Assembly: GCA_022791635.1 (NCBI GenBank)
Contig: JAAVZL010000047.1
Span: 1-64,000, forward strand
DNA from: Lachnospiraceae bacterium
Lineage (GTDB): Bacteria > Bacillota > Clostridia > Lachnospirales > Lachnospiraceae
Direction of reading: 5' to 3'
DNA length: 64,000 bases
Each line of letters starts with the position of its first letter. Position 1 is the first letter of the stretch. Below the pieces are notes generated by a model. The model ran no database searches, was not told where the DNA came from, and was given only the letters and a program-made list of their open reading frames with translations. Shown piece after piece: positions 14,814 to 23,809 of the stretch. Made by a program: the position numbers and the translations under genes.

Positions 14814-15861
14814 GGTTACAGTTAGGAGTATGAAGGACGGCGAGCAAAAAGAGATGCAGAAAGTCGGGAGAAAGGCATTTCAATTTGTGGAAGCGCTGTT
14901 CGTGGGCAGACCCGGGAAGGCAATGGTGGCGGAATACGAGGGAAAGATCGTAGGCGGCATCATTTATAAGGACTTAAATACCCGAAAAAAGCGGATTGCC
15001 TATATCGATGAAGCTTTTGTAGATCCGGACTATCATGGTCTTGGAATCGGCAAAAAGCTGTATACGGAAACCTTTGATGCTCTGTGGAAACAGAATTACC
15101 ATGTGCTGACAGCACTTGTAAAGGATGATAATGTCGGTTCATGGAAGCCGTTCCAGGACAATGGATTTAAACGAGTGAGTGTGTGGCAAATGATAAAAGA
15201 AATTGGGATAGCCGGATTTCTGAAGCATTATCTGGCTACCCCGTATCTGATTGCCCTGGGAATGGATTTTTATATGTGCGGCAGGGAGCATGCGATCAGG
15301 GAGAAAGGGAAGATTCCTCTGCAGATTTTCTTTTATTTTTTTGTAAACCTCTTACTGCTGTTTCCTTTGTGGATCAGACTTTACCACAGAGATGCAGGCA
15401 GCTTTTTATGGAGCTTTCTGGCCTACGGAACCCTGTTGGCGCTGTTTATCATGAGCCGCTATGCAGGGAAGATTATCAGTAAAAACAAAGGAAAATTCCG
15501 CCTTAACCAGGGTGGAAGCTTTTTACTGCTTTTGCTGGCCTTCTTTGGAAATGTATTTTTCATGAACGCAAACTGGTACCCGGAAAAATATGAAAATACG
15601 GATGAATTTAGAAAAGGCCTGGCAATACCGGAAATCATCAAGTGGTTCCTTTTTGTACTTTTGCCCTGGGTAGGCATGATACCGAATTCCTACTGTCAGG
15701 CGCTGGGACATCTGGCGCAGGCATTTTTGATCTTTATCATAATCCCGTTCTATCCCTTTGAAGCATTCGGAGGAGGGAGAATTTACCGTTATAAGAAAAA
15801 GCTGTGGCTGGTGATGGTTATCGTGACAGCTGCAGAATGTTTTCTTATATCCTGTTTGTAA
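14800..15861 (+). CDS. GNAT acetyltransferase fused to a membrane domain
   Basis: 353 aa from the ATG at 14800 (GGGGAG upstream), overlapping the end of the pseudogene by 14 bases. Residues 1-150 are a GNAT fold: [22 protein letters not shown], seen at its ends VTVRSMKDG and VGRKAF, then [20 protein letters not shown] near 68-87 with the acetyl-CoA loop GLGIGKKL, and [14 protein letters not shown]. Residues ~165-353 hold about six hydrophobic segments ([51 protein letters not shown] and others). It may acetylate a membrane-linked substrate. I do not recognise the membrane half. Confidence 0.75.
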   Translation: MDLSKVTVRSMKDGEQKEMQKVGRKAFQFVEALFVGRPGKAMVAEYEGKIVGGIIYKDLNTRKKRIAYIDEAFVDPDYHGLGIGKKLYTETFDALWKQNYHVLTALVKDDNVGSWKPFQDNGFKRVSVWQMIKEIGIAGFLKHYLATPYLIALGMDFYMCGREHAIREKGKIPLQIFFYFFVNLLLLFPLWIRLYHRDAGSFLWSFLAYGTLLALFIMSRYAGKIISKNKGKFRLNQGGSFLLLLLAFFGNVFFMNANWYPEKYENTDEFRKGLAIPEIIKWFLFVLLPWVGMIPNSYCQALGHLAQAFLIFIIIPFYPFEAFGGGRIYRYKKKLWLVMVIVTAAECFLISCL

Positions 15862-15909
15862 CAGCTTGCGATAACAAAAAGAATTTTTACATAAAAGGAG
15901 CAGAGAAAC

Positions 15910-16596
15910 ATGAAGCTTCGCTTGGAGAAGGCGTCGGAATCCTACCTGGTGGGAGTCTTGCTGGCCATTGCCGGAGGATATCTGGACGTCTATACCTACA
16001 TCTGCCGGGGCGGTGTGTTCGCCAATGCTCAGACAGGCAACATCGTCCTTCTGGGCATCAATATGGCGGATCAGAACTGGGACAAGATTTTGTTTTATAC
16101 ATATCCCATCCTGGCGTTTATGGCAGGAATCTTAATTACCGAATATGTGCGAAGAAAATACCGCTACAATCCGGGGCTCCATTGGCGGCAGATCGTGATT
16201 GTCATTGAGTTTTTGGTGCTGTGGGTGATTGCATTTACCCCTTCCGGCGTCTACGACGATCTCATCAACTCGGCGGTATCCTTTGTGTGCTCCATGCAGG
16301 TGGAAAGCTTCCGCCGTTTTAACGGAAGCGCCTATGCCACCACCATGTGTACGGGAAATCTGCGCAGCGCCACGGAGCAGCTCTTTTACTATAACATCAA
16401 TAAGGACAAGGAAGCGCGGAAGAAGAGCCTGCAATATTATGGAATTATCCTCTTCTTTATTCTGGGAGCAGTTCTGGGAACAGCCATTACCAGGGCTTTT
16501 TTGGAGCGGTCCGTGCTGATTGTCTGCCTTCTTCTGCTTATGGTGTTTGTGATTATGTTTATTCCTCCGGTGGAGCAGGGAACGGAGGGAAAATAG
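15910..16596 (+). CDS. DUF1275 (YoaK-type) membrane protein
   Basis: 228 aa with six or so membrane segments. The signature GGYLDVYTYICRGGVFANAQTGNIVLLG (read as GGYLDVYTYI then FANAQTGNIVLLG, near 21-48) and the later TGNLRSATE near 146 are typical of DUF1275. Function is unknown; a transporter role has been suggested for the family. RBS AAAGGAG at 15894. It stands in a run of unrelated membrane-protein genes. Confidence 0.88.
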   Translation: MKLRLEKASESYLVGVLLAIAGGYLDVYTYICRGGVFANAQTGNIVLLGINMADQNWDKILFYTYPILAFMAGILITEYVRRKYRYNPGLHWRQIVIVIEFLVLWVIAFTPSGVYDDLINSAVSFVCSMQVESFRRFNGSAYATTMCTGNLRSATEQLFYYNINKDKEARKKSLQYYGIILFFILGAVLGTAITRAFLERSVLIVCLLLLMVFVIMFIPPVEQGTEGK

Positions 16597-16663
16597 AACT
16601 GCCTTGCTCCCTGAGGGGACAGAGGTGAGACAACGGTAAAACAGTCATGGAGAATGGAAATCA

Positions 16664-17383
16664 ATGGATGTGGGTTATTCGGAATTCATTATATTTATGA
16701 TGGAAATTGTAGGGACAATTGCCTTTGCCTCCTCCGGGGCTATGCTGGCAATCCGCAAGGATATGGACTTGTTTGGTGTCTGTGTGCTTGGAGTGATTAC
16801 CTCTGTGGGAGGTGGAGTGATACGGGACCTGATTTTAGGCTATGCGCCTCCCAATATGTTCCGAAATCCCGTTTATACCATGGTGGCCTTAGGGGTGTCT
16901 ATCCTGCTGTTTGTGGCTTTCTATCTTTTGCCGGTCAAGGCGCCCTTGGCTCAAAGAAATCCAAATGGCGGCATACCGGAAGGACAGGCGCGGCTGGATA
17001 CCATCCAGGAGAAGCTAGTGGCGGCTTATGACAAGACGATGACCCTTTTTGATGCCCTGGGCCTTGGAATTTTCACGGTTATGGGGATCAATACGGCCAG
17101 AGGCTTGGGGTATGAACAGAGATTTCTTTTGATTTTCGTAGGGGTGATTACCGGTGTGGGCGGCGGATTGCTGCGGGATGTGATTGCCCAGGAAAAGCCC
17201 TATATTCTGACAAAGCATATTTATGCCTGCGCATCCATAGCAGGAGCTTTTGTCTGTGTGTATACGGGAAAGCTGGGAGATCTGGCGTCCATGGCTTTGG
17301 GCGCCCTGGTGGTAATTGTAGTGCGGCTTCTGGCCATGCATTACCGCTGGAATCTGCCCCGGATTTCACAGATCCGACATTAA
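16664..17383 (+). CDS. TRIC-family (UPF0126) cation channel protein
   Basis: 239 aa, seven predicted membrane segments. Duplicated glycine-rich half motifs TSVGGGVIRDLILG (near 46-59) and ITGVGGGLLRDVIA (near 160-173) are the hallmark of bacterial TRIC/YadS-like channels. The two halves are joined by a longer soluble linker (about 95-120, NPNGGIPEGQARLD). Likely potassium or amino-acid permeation; the physiological ion is not readable. RBS weak (GGAGAATGG region just before the ATG). Confidence 0.87.
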   Translation: MDVGYSEFIIFMMEIVGTIAFASSGAMLAIRKDMDLFGVCVLGVITSVGGGVIRDLILGYAPPNMFRNPVYTMVALGVSILLFVAFYLLPVKAPLAQRNPNGGIPEGQARLDTIQEKLVAAYDKTMTLFDALGLGIFTVMGINTARGLGYEQRFLLIFVGVITGVGGGLLRDVIAQEKPYILTKHIYACASIAGAFVCVYTGKLGDLASMALGALVVIVVRLLAMHYRWNLPRISQIRH

Positions 17384-17470
17384 CAGGCAACTTTTCGCTT
17401 TTTCTTCCCTGGAAATCATGTTATACTGTCAGGGAATTGAAGGTAAAATTTAGAAGACATGGAGGCAAAA

Positions 17471-19702
17471 ATGACAATCTTATATCACGAAAACAGTAAG
17501 GTATTTCATCTTTATAATGACACCATCAGCTATGTGATGATGATTTTGAAAAACGGTCATCTGGGTCAGCTTTACTATGGAAAGCGGATCCGGGACAGGG
17601 AGGACTTTTCTTATTTTCTGGAAACCTGTGAGAGACCGATGACAGCCCGCGTTTTTGAGGAGGACGACGCCTTTTCCCTGGAGCATATTCGCCAGGAGTA
17701 CCCGGTATTCGGCACTACGGATTTTCGTCAGCCAGCGGTGGAGGTGCTTCAGGAGAACGGAAGCAGAATCTCGGACTTTGTATATCAGAGCCACAGCGTA
17801 AAGGGAGGAAAGCCAAAGCTTTCGGGACTTCCGGCTACCTACACGGAAGCAGATGAAGAGGCCGAGACCCTGACGGTTACTTTGAGGGACGCTCTTACGG
17901 GGATGGAGATAGAGCTTCTCTATACGATTTTTGCAGAGGGAGGGATTCTTGCACGGAGCGCAAGGTTCTTAAACAGCGGAGAGCAGACTCTGCGTCTTAC
18001 GCGCGCCATGAGTCTTAGTCTGGATCTGCCGGATCGGGATTACGTATGGCAGCAGCTTTCCGGCTGCTGGGCCAGGGAGTGTCATGTTCACAGCCGTAAG
18101 CTTGAGCCTGGCATTCAGGCCATCGGAAGCATGCGGGGGAATTCCTCCCATGAGCACAATCCCTTCCTGGTGCTTCGCCGTCCCCATGCAAACGAACGTC
18201 AGGGAGAGGTGATCGGACTTTCCCTGATATACAGCGGCAATTTCCGCATCCAGGCGGAGGTGGACGCCCACGATACCCTGCGGGTGCTGGCAGGCATTGA
18301 TCCGGAGACCTTTACCTGGAGGCTGGATCCAGGAGAGAGCTTCCAGACACCGGAGGCGGTTTTGGTCTACACGGATCAGGGACTGAACCATATGAGTCAG
18401 ACCTTCCACAAGCTCTATCAGCGGCGGCTTGCAAGAGGTTACTGGAGGGACAGGGTCCGGCCGATTCTCAATAATAACTGGGAGGCCACCTACTTTGACT
18501 TTACGGAGGAGCGGCTTCTTGCCATTGCGGCCAAGGCAAAGGAATGCGGGGTGGAGCTCTTTGTTCTGGACGACGGCTGGTTTGGGGAGCGTAGCAGCGA
18601 CCATGCCGGACTGGGAGACTGGGTGGCCAACCGCAGACGTCTGCCGGAGGGAATCGCCGGCCTTGCGGATCGGGTAGAGGAGCTTGGAATGAAGCTTGGT
18701 CTCTGGTTTGAGCCGGAGATGGTGAATAAGGATTCTGATTTTTACCGGCAGCATCCGGATTGGATATTGGGGACGCCGGGGCGCAGTCAGTCCCAGGGAC
18801 GCCATCAGTATGTGCTGGATTTTTCCAGGAAAGAGGTGGTGGACGCCATCTATGAGCAGATGGCTGAGATTTTGCGAAAGGCAAAGCTTTCTTATATTAA
18901 GTGGGATATGAACCGAAGCATTACCGAATGCTTTTCCGGAGGCTGGCCGGCAGACCGGCAGGGAGAGATTTACCACCGGTATATTCTTGGGGTGTATGAT
19001 CTCTATGAACGGCTGACATCAGAGTTCCCAAAGGTGCTCTTTGAATCCTGCGCAAGCGGCGGCGGGCGTTTTGACCCGGGAATGCTGTACTATGCCCCTC
19101 AGGGATGGTTAAGCGACGACAGTGACGCCGTGGAGCGGCTGAAAATTCAGTACGGAGCCTCCATGTGCTATCCCATCAGCAGCATGGGCGCCCATGTGTC
19201 GGCAGTCCCCAACCATCAGGTGTACCGGAACACGCCGCTTCACACCCGGGCAAATGTGGCCTGCTTTGGAACCTTTGGCTATGAGCTGGATCTCAATAAG
19301 CTTACGGAAGAGGAGACAGAGGAGGTGAAGGAGCAGATTGCATTTATGAAGAAGTATCGTCAGATTCTGCAGTTTGGCACCTTCTACCGCCTGAAGAGCC
19401 CCTTTGAGGGAAATGAGACTGCCTGGATGGTAGTGAGCGAGGATCAGAAGACGGCTCTAGTTGGATGGTATCGTATTTTGAACGATATCAACGGGCGCTA
19501 CACCCGGCTTCGCCTGGAAGGCCTCCATCCGGCGTACGCTTATCGGAACCAAAAGAGCGGTCTTGTCCACTATGGGGATGAGCTGATGTATGCGGGGCTA
19601 ATCACCACGGACGATACGGCGGGACAGGCTCCTGCAGAGGCAAAGCATTCTACGGATTTTGAGTCCGGAATTTATATCCTGGAGGCAATACCCTCCGTGT
19701 AA
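17471..19702 (+). CDS. GH36 alpha-galactosidase
   Basis: 743 aa from the ATG at 17471; GGAGG (17461-17465) is ideally spaced for it and lies inside the longer frame from 17459. Seen: an N-terminal beta-sandwich domain, then a TIM barrel with FVLDDGWFGERSSDHAGLGDW near 363-383, KLGLWFEPEMVN, and the nucleophile motif YIKWDMNR near 474-481. The acid/base is probably in SDDSDAVERLK near 539-549 after ESCASGGGRFDPGMLYYAP. Length and motifs match bacterial GH36. No signal peptide, so it acts on imported alpha-galactosides (melibiose, raffinose type). A TTATACT box lies ~50 bases upstream. Confidence 0.95.
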   Translation: MTILYHENSKVFHLYNDTISYVMMILKNGHLGQLYYGKRIRDREDFSYFLETCERPMTARVFEEDDAFSLEHIRQEYPVFGTTDFRQPAVEVLQENGSRISDFVYQSHSVKGGKPKLSGLPATYTEADEEAETLTVTLRDALTGMEIELLYTIFAEGGILARSARFLNSGEQTLRLTRAMSLSLDLPDRDYVWQQLSGCWARECHVHSRKLEPGIQAIGSMRGNSSHEHNPFLVLRRPHANERQGEVIGLSLIYSGNFRIQAEVDAHDTLRVLAGIDPETFTWRLDPGESFQTPEAVLVYTDQGLNHMSQTFHKLYQRRLARGYWRDRVRPILNNNWEATYFDFTEERLLAIAAKAKECGVELFVLDDGWFGERSSDHAGLGDWVANRRRLPEGIAGLADRVEELGMKLGLWFEPEMVNKDSDFYRQHPDWILGTPGRSQSQGRHQYVLDFSRKEVVDAIYEQMAEILRKAKLSYIKWDMNRSITECFSGGWPADRQGEIYHRYILGVYDLYERLTSEFPKVLFESCASGGGRFDPGMLYYAPQGWLSDDSDAVERLKIQYGASMCYPISSMGAHVSAVPNHQVYRNTPLHTRANVACFGTFGYELDLNKLTEEETEEVKEQIAFMKKYRQILQFGTFYRLKSPFEGNETAWMVVSEDQKTALVGWYRILNDINGRYTRLRLEGLHPAYAYRNQKSGLVHYGDELMYAGLITTDDTAGQAPAEAKHSTDFESGIYILEAIPSV

Positions 19703-19710
19703 AAATATTG

Positions 19711-19740
19711 TTGACACTCTCCCAAAGAATGTCATACAAT
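19711..19740 (+). promoter_or_regulatory. Promoter of the FIST/chemoreceptor pair
   Basis: TTGACA (19711-19716), 18-base spacer, TACAAT (19735-19740), ~95 bases before the FIST start. Confidence 0.65.
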
Positions 19741-19834
19741 GGATATGCAGTCCGTGCTTTTTTGTACCCTGCGGATAGGTTGAGATAAGAAAATTTTTTG
19801 AAACATACTCGAGTTGAGAGAGGAGCAGTTTAAC

Positions 19835-20890
19835 ATGAGGCAGTTTTTTGGAAAAAGTCAGTATGGAGATCTGAGAGAGGCGGTCCGGGGGCTTTCCAAT
19901 CCGCAGTTTTTGATGCTGTTTTCCAATAAGGATCAGTTTGAATCCCATGTGCAGGAGCTTGAGAAGCTTTATCCCGGTGTTCCAAGTATTGGCTGCATCG
20001 GCATGTGCTATGATACGAAGGTGGTGGAAAAGGGAGTAGGAGTTATCGCCTTTTCAGAGGGAATCAGCGCTGCGGTAAATGTGCTGGAGGAGGTATCTGT
20101 GATGCCTGTCAAGTACATTGATCGGCTGATGCAGGATGTGAAAAGAGTCAATGGCTCCAGTGAGAATACCATCTGTATTGATTTCTGTGCAGGAAATGAT
20201 GCCTGTGCACTGACCACTATTTATTCCGTATTAAAGCATCGGGGGATTTCTCTGGTGGGAGGCACCGGAGATGACAACCGGGTTTCTGCCAACGGAAGGG
20301 TTTATGAGGATGCGGTTGCATATGGTCTGGTAAAGAACGAGGGAGGCAGGGTGAAGGCCTACAAGGAAAATATTTACCAGAAGATGAAGGACTACCGTTT
20401 TATTGCTTCTCAGACGGATAAGTCCCGGTACCTGATCGGAGCCCTTAACGGTCAGCCGGCCAGGAAGGTTTATCAGGATATTTTACATATTTCGGAGCAG
20501 GAGATTCAGACACAGACCTTTAAGAACCCCTTTGGCAAGCTGAACGGGAATGATATCTGTATCGTTTCCATCAAAGAGGTGGTAGGAGATGCCCTCACCT
20601 GTTTCCGGCAGGTGAACGACTCGGATGTGTTGGTTTTGCTGCAGCTGGGAGATTATAAGGCTACGGTAAAGAATACCATTCGTATGATACAGCGTGATTT
20701 TTCGCATATTTCGGCAGTGTTTTCGGTGAACTGCCTGTTTCGCTATCGCTTGTTTAATGAGAATCACTATATGCAGGAATATTTGAATGAGATGAGCGTG
20801 CTGGGCAGCCATGCGGGGCTGGTGGGCTATGGGGAGCACTATAATAACCGGTTTGTGAATCAGTCCATGTCCTGTGTGGTATTTGAATAG
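19835..20890 (+). CDS. FIST-domain sensory protein
   Basis: 351 aa from the ATG at 19835 (GAGAGGAG upstream). Seen: FIST N-domain features ([28 protein letters not shown] near 33-60, read in pieces; [26 protein letters not shown] near 142) and FIST_C features ([32 protein letters not shown] near 295). FIST domains bind small ligands, perhaps amino acids, and usually sit in one chain with a signalling domain. Here the signal domain is probably the separate soluble chemoreceptor gene 14 bases downstream. Cytoplasmic, no signal peptide. Confidence 0.85.
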   Translation: MRQFFGKSQYGDLREAVRGLSNPQFLMLFSNKDQFESHVQELEKLYPGVPSIGCIGMCYDTKVVEKGVGVIAFSEGISAAVNVLEEVSVMPVKYIDRLMQDVKRVNGSSENTICIDFCAGNDACALTTIYSVLKHRGISLVGGTGDDNRVSANGRVYEDAVAYGLVKNEGGRVKAYKENIYQKMKDYRFIASQTDKSRYLIGALNGQPARKVYQDILHISEQEIQTQTFKNPFGKLNGNDICIVSIKEVVGDALTCFRQVNDSDVLVLLQLGDYKATVKNTIRMIQRDFSHISAVFSVNCLFRYRLFNENHYMQEYLNEMSVLGSHAGLVGYGEHYNNRFVNQSMSCVVFE

Positions 20891-20904
20891 AGGGAGGAAG
20901 AATC

Positions 20905-21852
20905 ATGCTGTTTAGAAAGAGGAATGGAAAAGGAAAGAAAGGGCCGGTCAGGGAGAAAAGTCTCGATCCGGTGCTGCATGTGATAGATACCCTGAAGGAT
21001 TACCGCACGGATCTGGTGCAGAAGGAGGTGGCTTCCCTGGAAGAGCTTGGGAAGATCCGGAGCTCCTTTGGAAACGTGCTTACCGAGGCGGAGCATTTTG
21101 AGGAGAAGCTTCAGGACTTCGGGCAGAATTTTACCAGTATTGAAACGGTGTCCGGGCAGTTTGTGGAGGTGAAGGATACCATTTCCAAGTCGGTTTCTCA
21201 GGCTCAGAATGAGGTGGAGGAGCTAAAGAGCAGTTCCATGCAGGTGGAGACTTACTTTGGGGAGATGGAGAGTACCTTCGAGGATCTTAAGGAGGCTGTG
21301 GTAAAGATTAAACAGTGCACCAATAAGATTGTCTCGATTGCGGAGCAGACGAATCTTTTGGCTATCAATGCTTCTATTGAGGCGGCCAGGGCCGGACAGC
21401 AGGGAAAGGGCTTTGCGGTGGTGGCCGTGGAGGTAAAGAAGCTGGCGGACGAGATTAAGGAGCTGACCGGGGAGGTAGATGCCGGGGTTCATGATGTGGA
21501 GACGGGGACAGAGCAGCTTAGCAGCAGCATTTCCACTTCGCAGCAGGCTCTGGGAGCCAGCATTTTTAAGGTGAATGAGACCTATGAGATGTTTGATGAG
21601 ATTACCCGGTCTGCAGAGAGCGCGACTACGGTGCATACGGAGATCTCCGAGGTGATCGATCAGTCGAAGGCGGCCCTGCAGAGGCTGTGTGAGTTTTTTG
21701 TGCAGGTAAAGGATCACTATCAGGTGGTGGTGAAGCACATTAATCAGGCCAGCGGGCTGGGGACGACAAAGAGTGCCATGTTTGAGGATATCGATAATAT
21801 GATGGCTCAGATGCCGCCGATTATCAAGGAGTATGTTGAGGGAGAAAAATAG
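20905..21852 (+). CDS. Soluble methyl-accepting chemotaxis-type signalling protein
   Basis: 315 aa without membrane segments. The hairpin tip of the MCP signalling domain is clear: [20 protein letters not shown] then [20 protein letters not shown], near residues 139-180. Long flanking helices are rich in E, K, Q and S, as in a coiled coil. Residues 1-60 are basic and have no recognisable sensor domain. It follows the FIST gene by 14 bases with GGGAGGAAG as RBS. I infer a split cytoplasmic receptor: FIST as ligand sensor, this protein as output to CheA/CheW. No che genes are in the window. Confidence 0.88.
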   Translation: MLFRKRNGKGKKGPVREKSLDPVLHVIDTLKDYRTDLVQKEVASLEELGKIRSSFGNVLTEAEHFEEKLQDFGQNFTSIETVSGQFVEVKDTISKSVSQAQNEVEELKSSSMQVETYFGEMESTFEDLKEAVVKIKQCTNKIVSIAEQTNLLAINASIEAARAGQQGKGFAVVAVEVKKLADEIKELTGEVDAGVHDVETGTEQLSSSISTSQQALGASIFKVNETYEMFDEITRSAESATTVHTEISEVIDQSKAALQRLCEFFVQVKDHYQVVVKHINQASGLGTTKSAMFEDIDNMMAQMPPIIKEYVEGEK

Positions 21853-21893
21853 AGAGAGGGGTTCCGGCAGAAGGGAACTGCCTCTTCATAGGC

Positions 21894-21955
21894 CAGACGG
21901 CTTTTTCCTATCTGTGGTCCGGCAGACGGACAGGCGATATGGGAAAAGCCGTCTG
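21894..21955 (+). terminator. Long terminator hairpin after the chemoreceptor gene
   Basis: CAGACGGCTTTTTCC (from 21894) pairs with GGGAAAAGCCGTCTG (to 21955), with inner pairing GTCCG/CGGAC. A second hairpin (GAGGGGTTCC facing GGAACTGCCTC, 21857-21885) lies just before it. The arm resembles the TTTTCC/GGAAAA core of the R repeats. Confidence 0.65.
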
Positions 21956-22036
21956 TCTTATTGAGGGGTAGAAATTATTTATTTTCTGTCACACACATGA
22001 GAAAGCGTTGTCTAATAAAGTAGGAGGTAAAAAGCG

Positions 22037-22888
22037 ATGAATAAAAAAACGAATGAGGAATTGCAGGCTTTGATTGGGAAAGCCACAGCAGGAGACAAGA
22101 AAGCTCTGGAAGCCCTTGTTGCAGGTGTAGAGGATATGGTTTTTAATTTATCCCTGCGCATGCTTGGCACATTTCCGGACGCGGAGGATGCCACCCAGGA
22201 CATTTTGCTGAAAATGATTACGCATCTGTCCTCTTTTCGGGGGGAAAGCGCATTTACAACGTGGGTATTCAGCATTGCGGTCAATCATCTGAAAAATTAC
22301 AAAAAGCATATGTTTGCCCAGCATCCCTTAAGCTTTGAGTATTATGGAGAGGATATCGAAAACGGAAATATACGGGATGTACCGGATTTGACACAGAATG
22401 TGGAAAAGGAGATCCTGGCGGAGGAGCTGAAAATGTCCTGTACCAATGTGATGCTGCAATGCCTGGATCCGGAAAGCAGATGCATTTTTATATTGGGGAC
22501 CATGTTTCAGGTGGACAGCCGGATTGCAGGCGATATTTTGGAAATGACGCCGGAAGCCTATCGTCAGCGGCTTTCCCGGATACGCAAAAAGATGGCGGAG
22601 TTTCTCGGACAGTATTGCGGAGAATACGGCGGCGGCAGATGCAAGTGCAAAGACAGGGTCAATTATGCGATTCAAAACCACAGAATCAACCCGTTAAAGC
22701 TGGATTATACGAAAGCGGCGGAAATTTCCCTTGAGACGATGATGGATGTGAAGCACGCCATGGAAGAGATGGATGACTTGTCGCAGGATTTTTCTTTCTG
22801 TAAGCCCTATCAAGCTCCCGAACGCACGAAGCATCTGATACAGGAGCTCTTGGAATCCACGCAGTTTTCGATTATCCGGAAATCATAA
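22037..22888 (+). CDS. Sigma-70-family (ECF-like) sigma factor with Cys-rich C-terminal extension
   Basis: 283 aa. Region 2 is at 25-95 (MVFNLSLRMLGTFPDAEDAT, QDILLKMI, FTTWVFSIAVNHLKNYKKH) and region 4 at 135-190 (CLDPESRCIFIL, then MTPEAYRQRLSRIRKKM). A ~100-residue extension then carries CGEYGGGRCKCKDRVNY (three close Cys) and ends without further domains; it may be an inbuilt metal or redox control. No anti-sigma gene is adjacent. It is followed after 15 bases by a DUF2461 gene. The family is clear; the extension is not recognised. Confidence 0.85.
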   Translation: MNKKTNEELQALIGKATAGDKKALEALVAGVEDMVFNLSLRMLGTFPDAEDATQDILLKMITHLSSFRGESAFTTWVFSIAVNHLKNYKKHMFAQHPLSFEYYGEDIENGNIRDVPDLTQNVEKEILAEELKMSCTNVMLQCLDPESRCIFILGTMFQVDSRIAGDILEMTPEAYRQRLSRIRKKMAEFLGQYCGEYGGGRCKCKDRVNYAIQNHRINPLKLDYTKAAEISLETMMDVKHAMEEMDDLSQDFSFCKPYQAPERTKHLIQELLESTQFSIIRKS

Positions 22889-22903
22889 AGGAGGCGAAAG
22901 ACT

Positions 22904-23587
22904 ATGAACATGCAGCTTATCATGGATTATTTATCGGAATTGAGCATGAATAATAACCGCGAATGGTATCATGCCCATAAGGACGATTATAAGAAAGCAA
23001 ATGCCGAATTTGAGGCATTCCTGCAAACCCTGATACTGGAAATCGGAACATTTGACAGCAGTATCTTACAGAACAACCCGAAGGATCTCACGTTTAAGTT
23101 GGTAAGGGATACCCGCTTCAGCCATGACAAATCGCCTTATAATCCGGCATTCCGGGCCCATATTTCCTCCAAGGGTAAGCTTCCGGTTCCGGTTGGATAT
23201 TATCTTATGATAAAGCCGGGAAATCAATCCTTTTTGGGCGGAGGCCTGTTTGCAGATATGTTTAAGGACGCAACAAGGATGGTGCGGGATTATCTGGTGG
23301 AAAATGGGGAAGAATGGGAAAGGATCATACGGGAACCGGAGTTTGAGAGCCGGTTTCAGGTACAGGGAACTGCATTAAAGAAGGTCCCTGCAGGATATGA
23401 GAAGGAGCATCCCCAGGCGGAATATTTGAAATTTAAGAGCTGGTATCTGGAATATCCTTTAAAAGATGAGGATTGGAGCCATGGAGAGGCATTTGTGGCA
23501 AAGGCGGCAGAGCTTTTCCGAATCATGAAGCCCTTTAATGATTATCTGAACAGGGCTCTTGCAGCGTTTGAGATGCCTACAAGATAG
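22904..23587 (+). CDS. DUF2461 protein
   Basis: 227 aa soluble protein. Seen: NNREWYHAHKDDYKKANAEF near 16-35, FKLVRDTRFSHDKSPYNPAF near 65-84, RAHISSKGK, and FLGGGLF near 107, the TIGR02453/DUF2461 signature. No function is established. It is cotranscribed with the sigma factor upstream (15-base gap, AAAGGAGG as RBS) and may be a member of its response. Confidence 0.88.
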   Translation: MNMQLIMDYLSELSMNNNREWYHAHKDDYKKANAEFEAFLQTLILEIGTFDSSILQNNPKDLTFKLVRDTRFSHDKSPYNPAFRAHISSKGKLPVPVGYYLMIKPGNQSFLGGGLFADMFKDATRMVRDYLVENGEEWERIIREPEFESRFQVQGTALKKVPAGYEKEHPQAEYLKFKSWYLEYPLKDEDWSHGEAFVAKAAELFRIMKPFNDYLNRALAAFEMPTR

Positions 23588-23598
23588 TTGATTTTTTG

Positions 23599-23641
23599 CT
23601 TACCCTCAGGGAACAAGAGTTGATTGTTCTCTGAGGGTAAG
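23599..23641 (+). terminator. 18-base hairpin after the DUF2461 gene
   Basis: Arms 23599-23616 and 23624-23641 pair with a single wobble around a 7-base loop. No T-run follows on the + strand, so termination may be weak or factor-dependent. Confidence 0.5.
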
Positions 23642-23690
23642 TATGTTCCTGCGGGAAATGTGGTATCACTAAAAGAAAAGCAAAATATCC

Positions 23691-23748
23691 TTGACAAAGA
23701 TACCCCTTTGGGGTATATTGAGAGTAAGAGATACCCAGAAGGGGTATC
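23691..23748 (+). promoter_or_regulatory. copA promoter with two CsoR-like operators
   Basis: TTGACA (23691-23696), 17-base spacer, TATATT (23714-23719). The palindrome ATACCCCTTTGGGGTAT (23700-23716) occupies the spacer and the first bases of the -10 box. A second, GATACCCAGAAGGGGTATC, lies at 23730-23748. ATACCC/GGGTAT palindromes are the known CsoR operator type, and a csoR gene follows copA. Repressor binding here would block polymerase. Confidence 0.82.
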
Positions 23749-23809
23749 TGGAGAGGCACAGAAATCAGGTGCCGAAGGAGAGAAGACAGACAGGAGAGGA
23801 GTGAGCTAC

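Noticed and set aside
17969..18976. A 335-codon minus-strand frame inside the alpha-galactosidase gene
   Set aside because: Antisense to the conserved GH36 catalytic domain; no recognisable motifs.
23624..23809. A 62-residue N-terminal extension of CopA
   Set aside because: The extension would translate the promoter, both operators and a terminator hairpin arm; the ATG at 23810 has a strong ribosome site.
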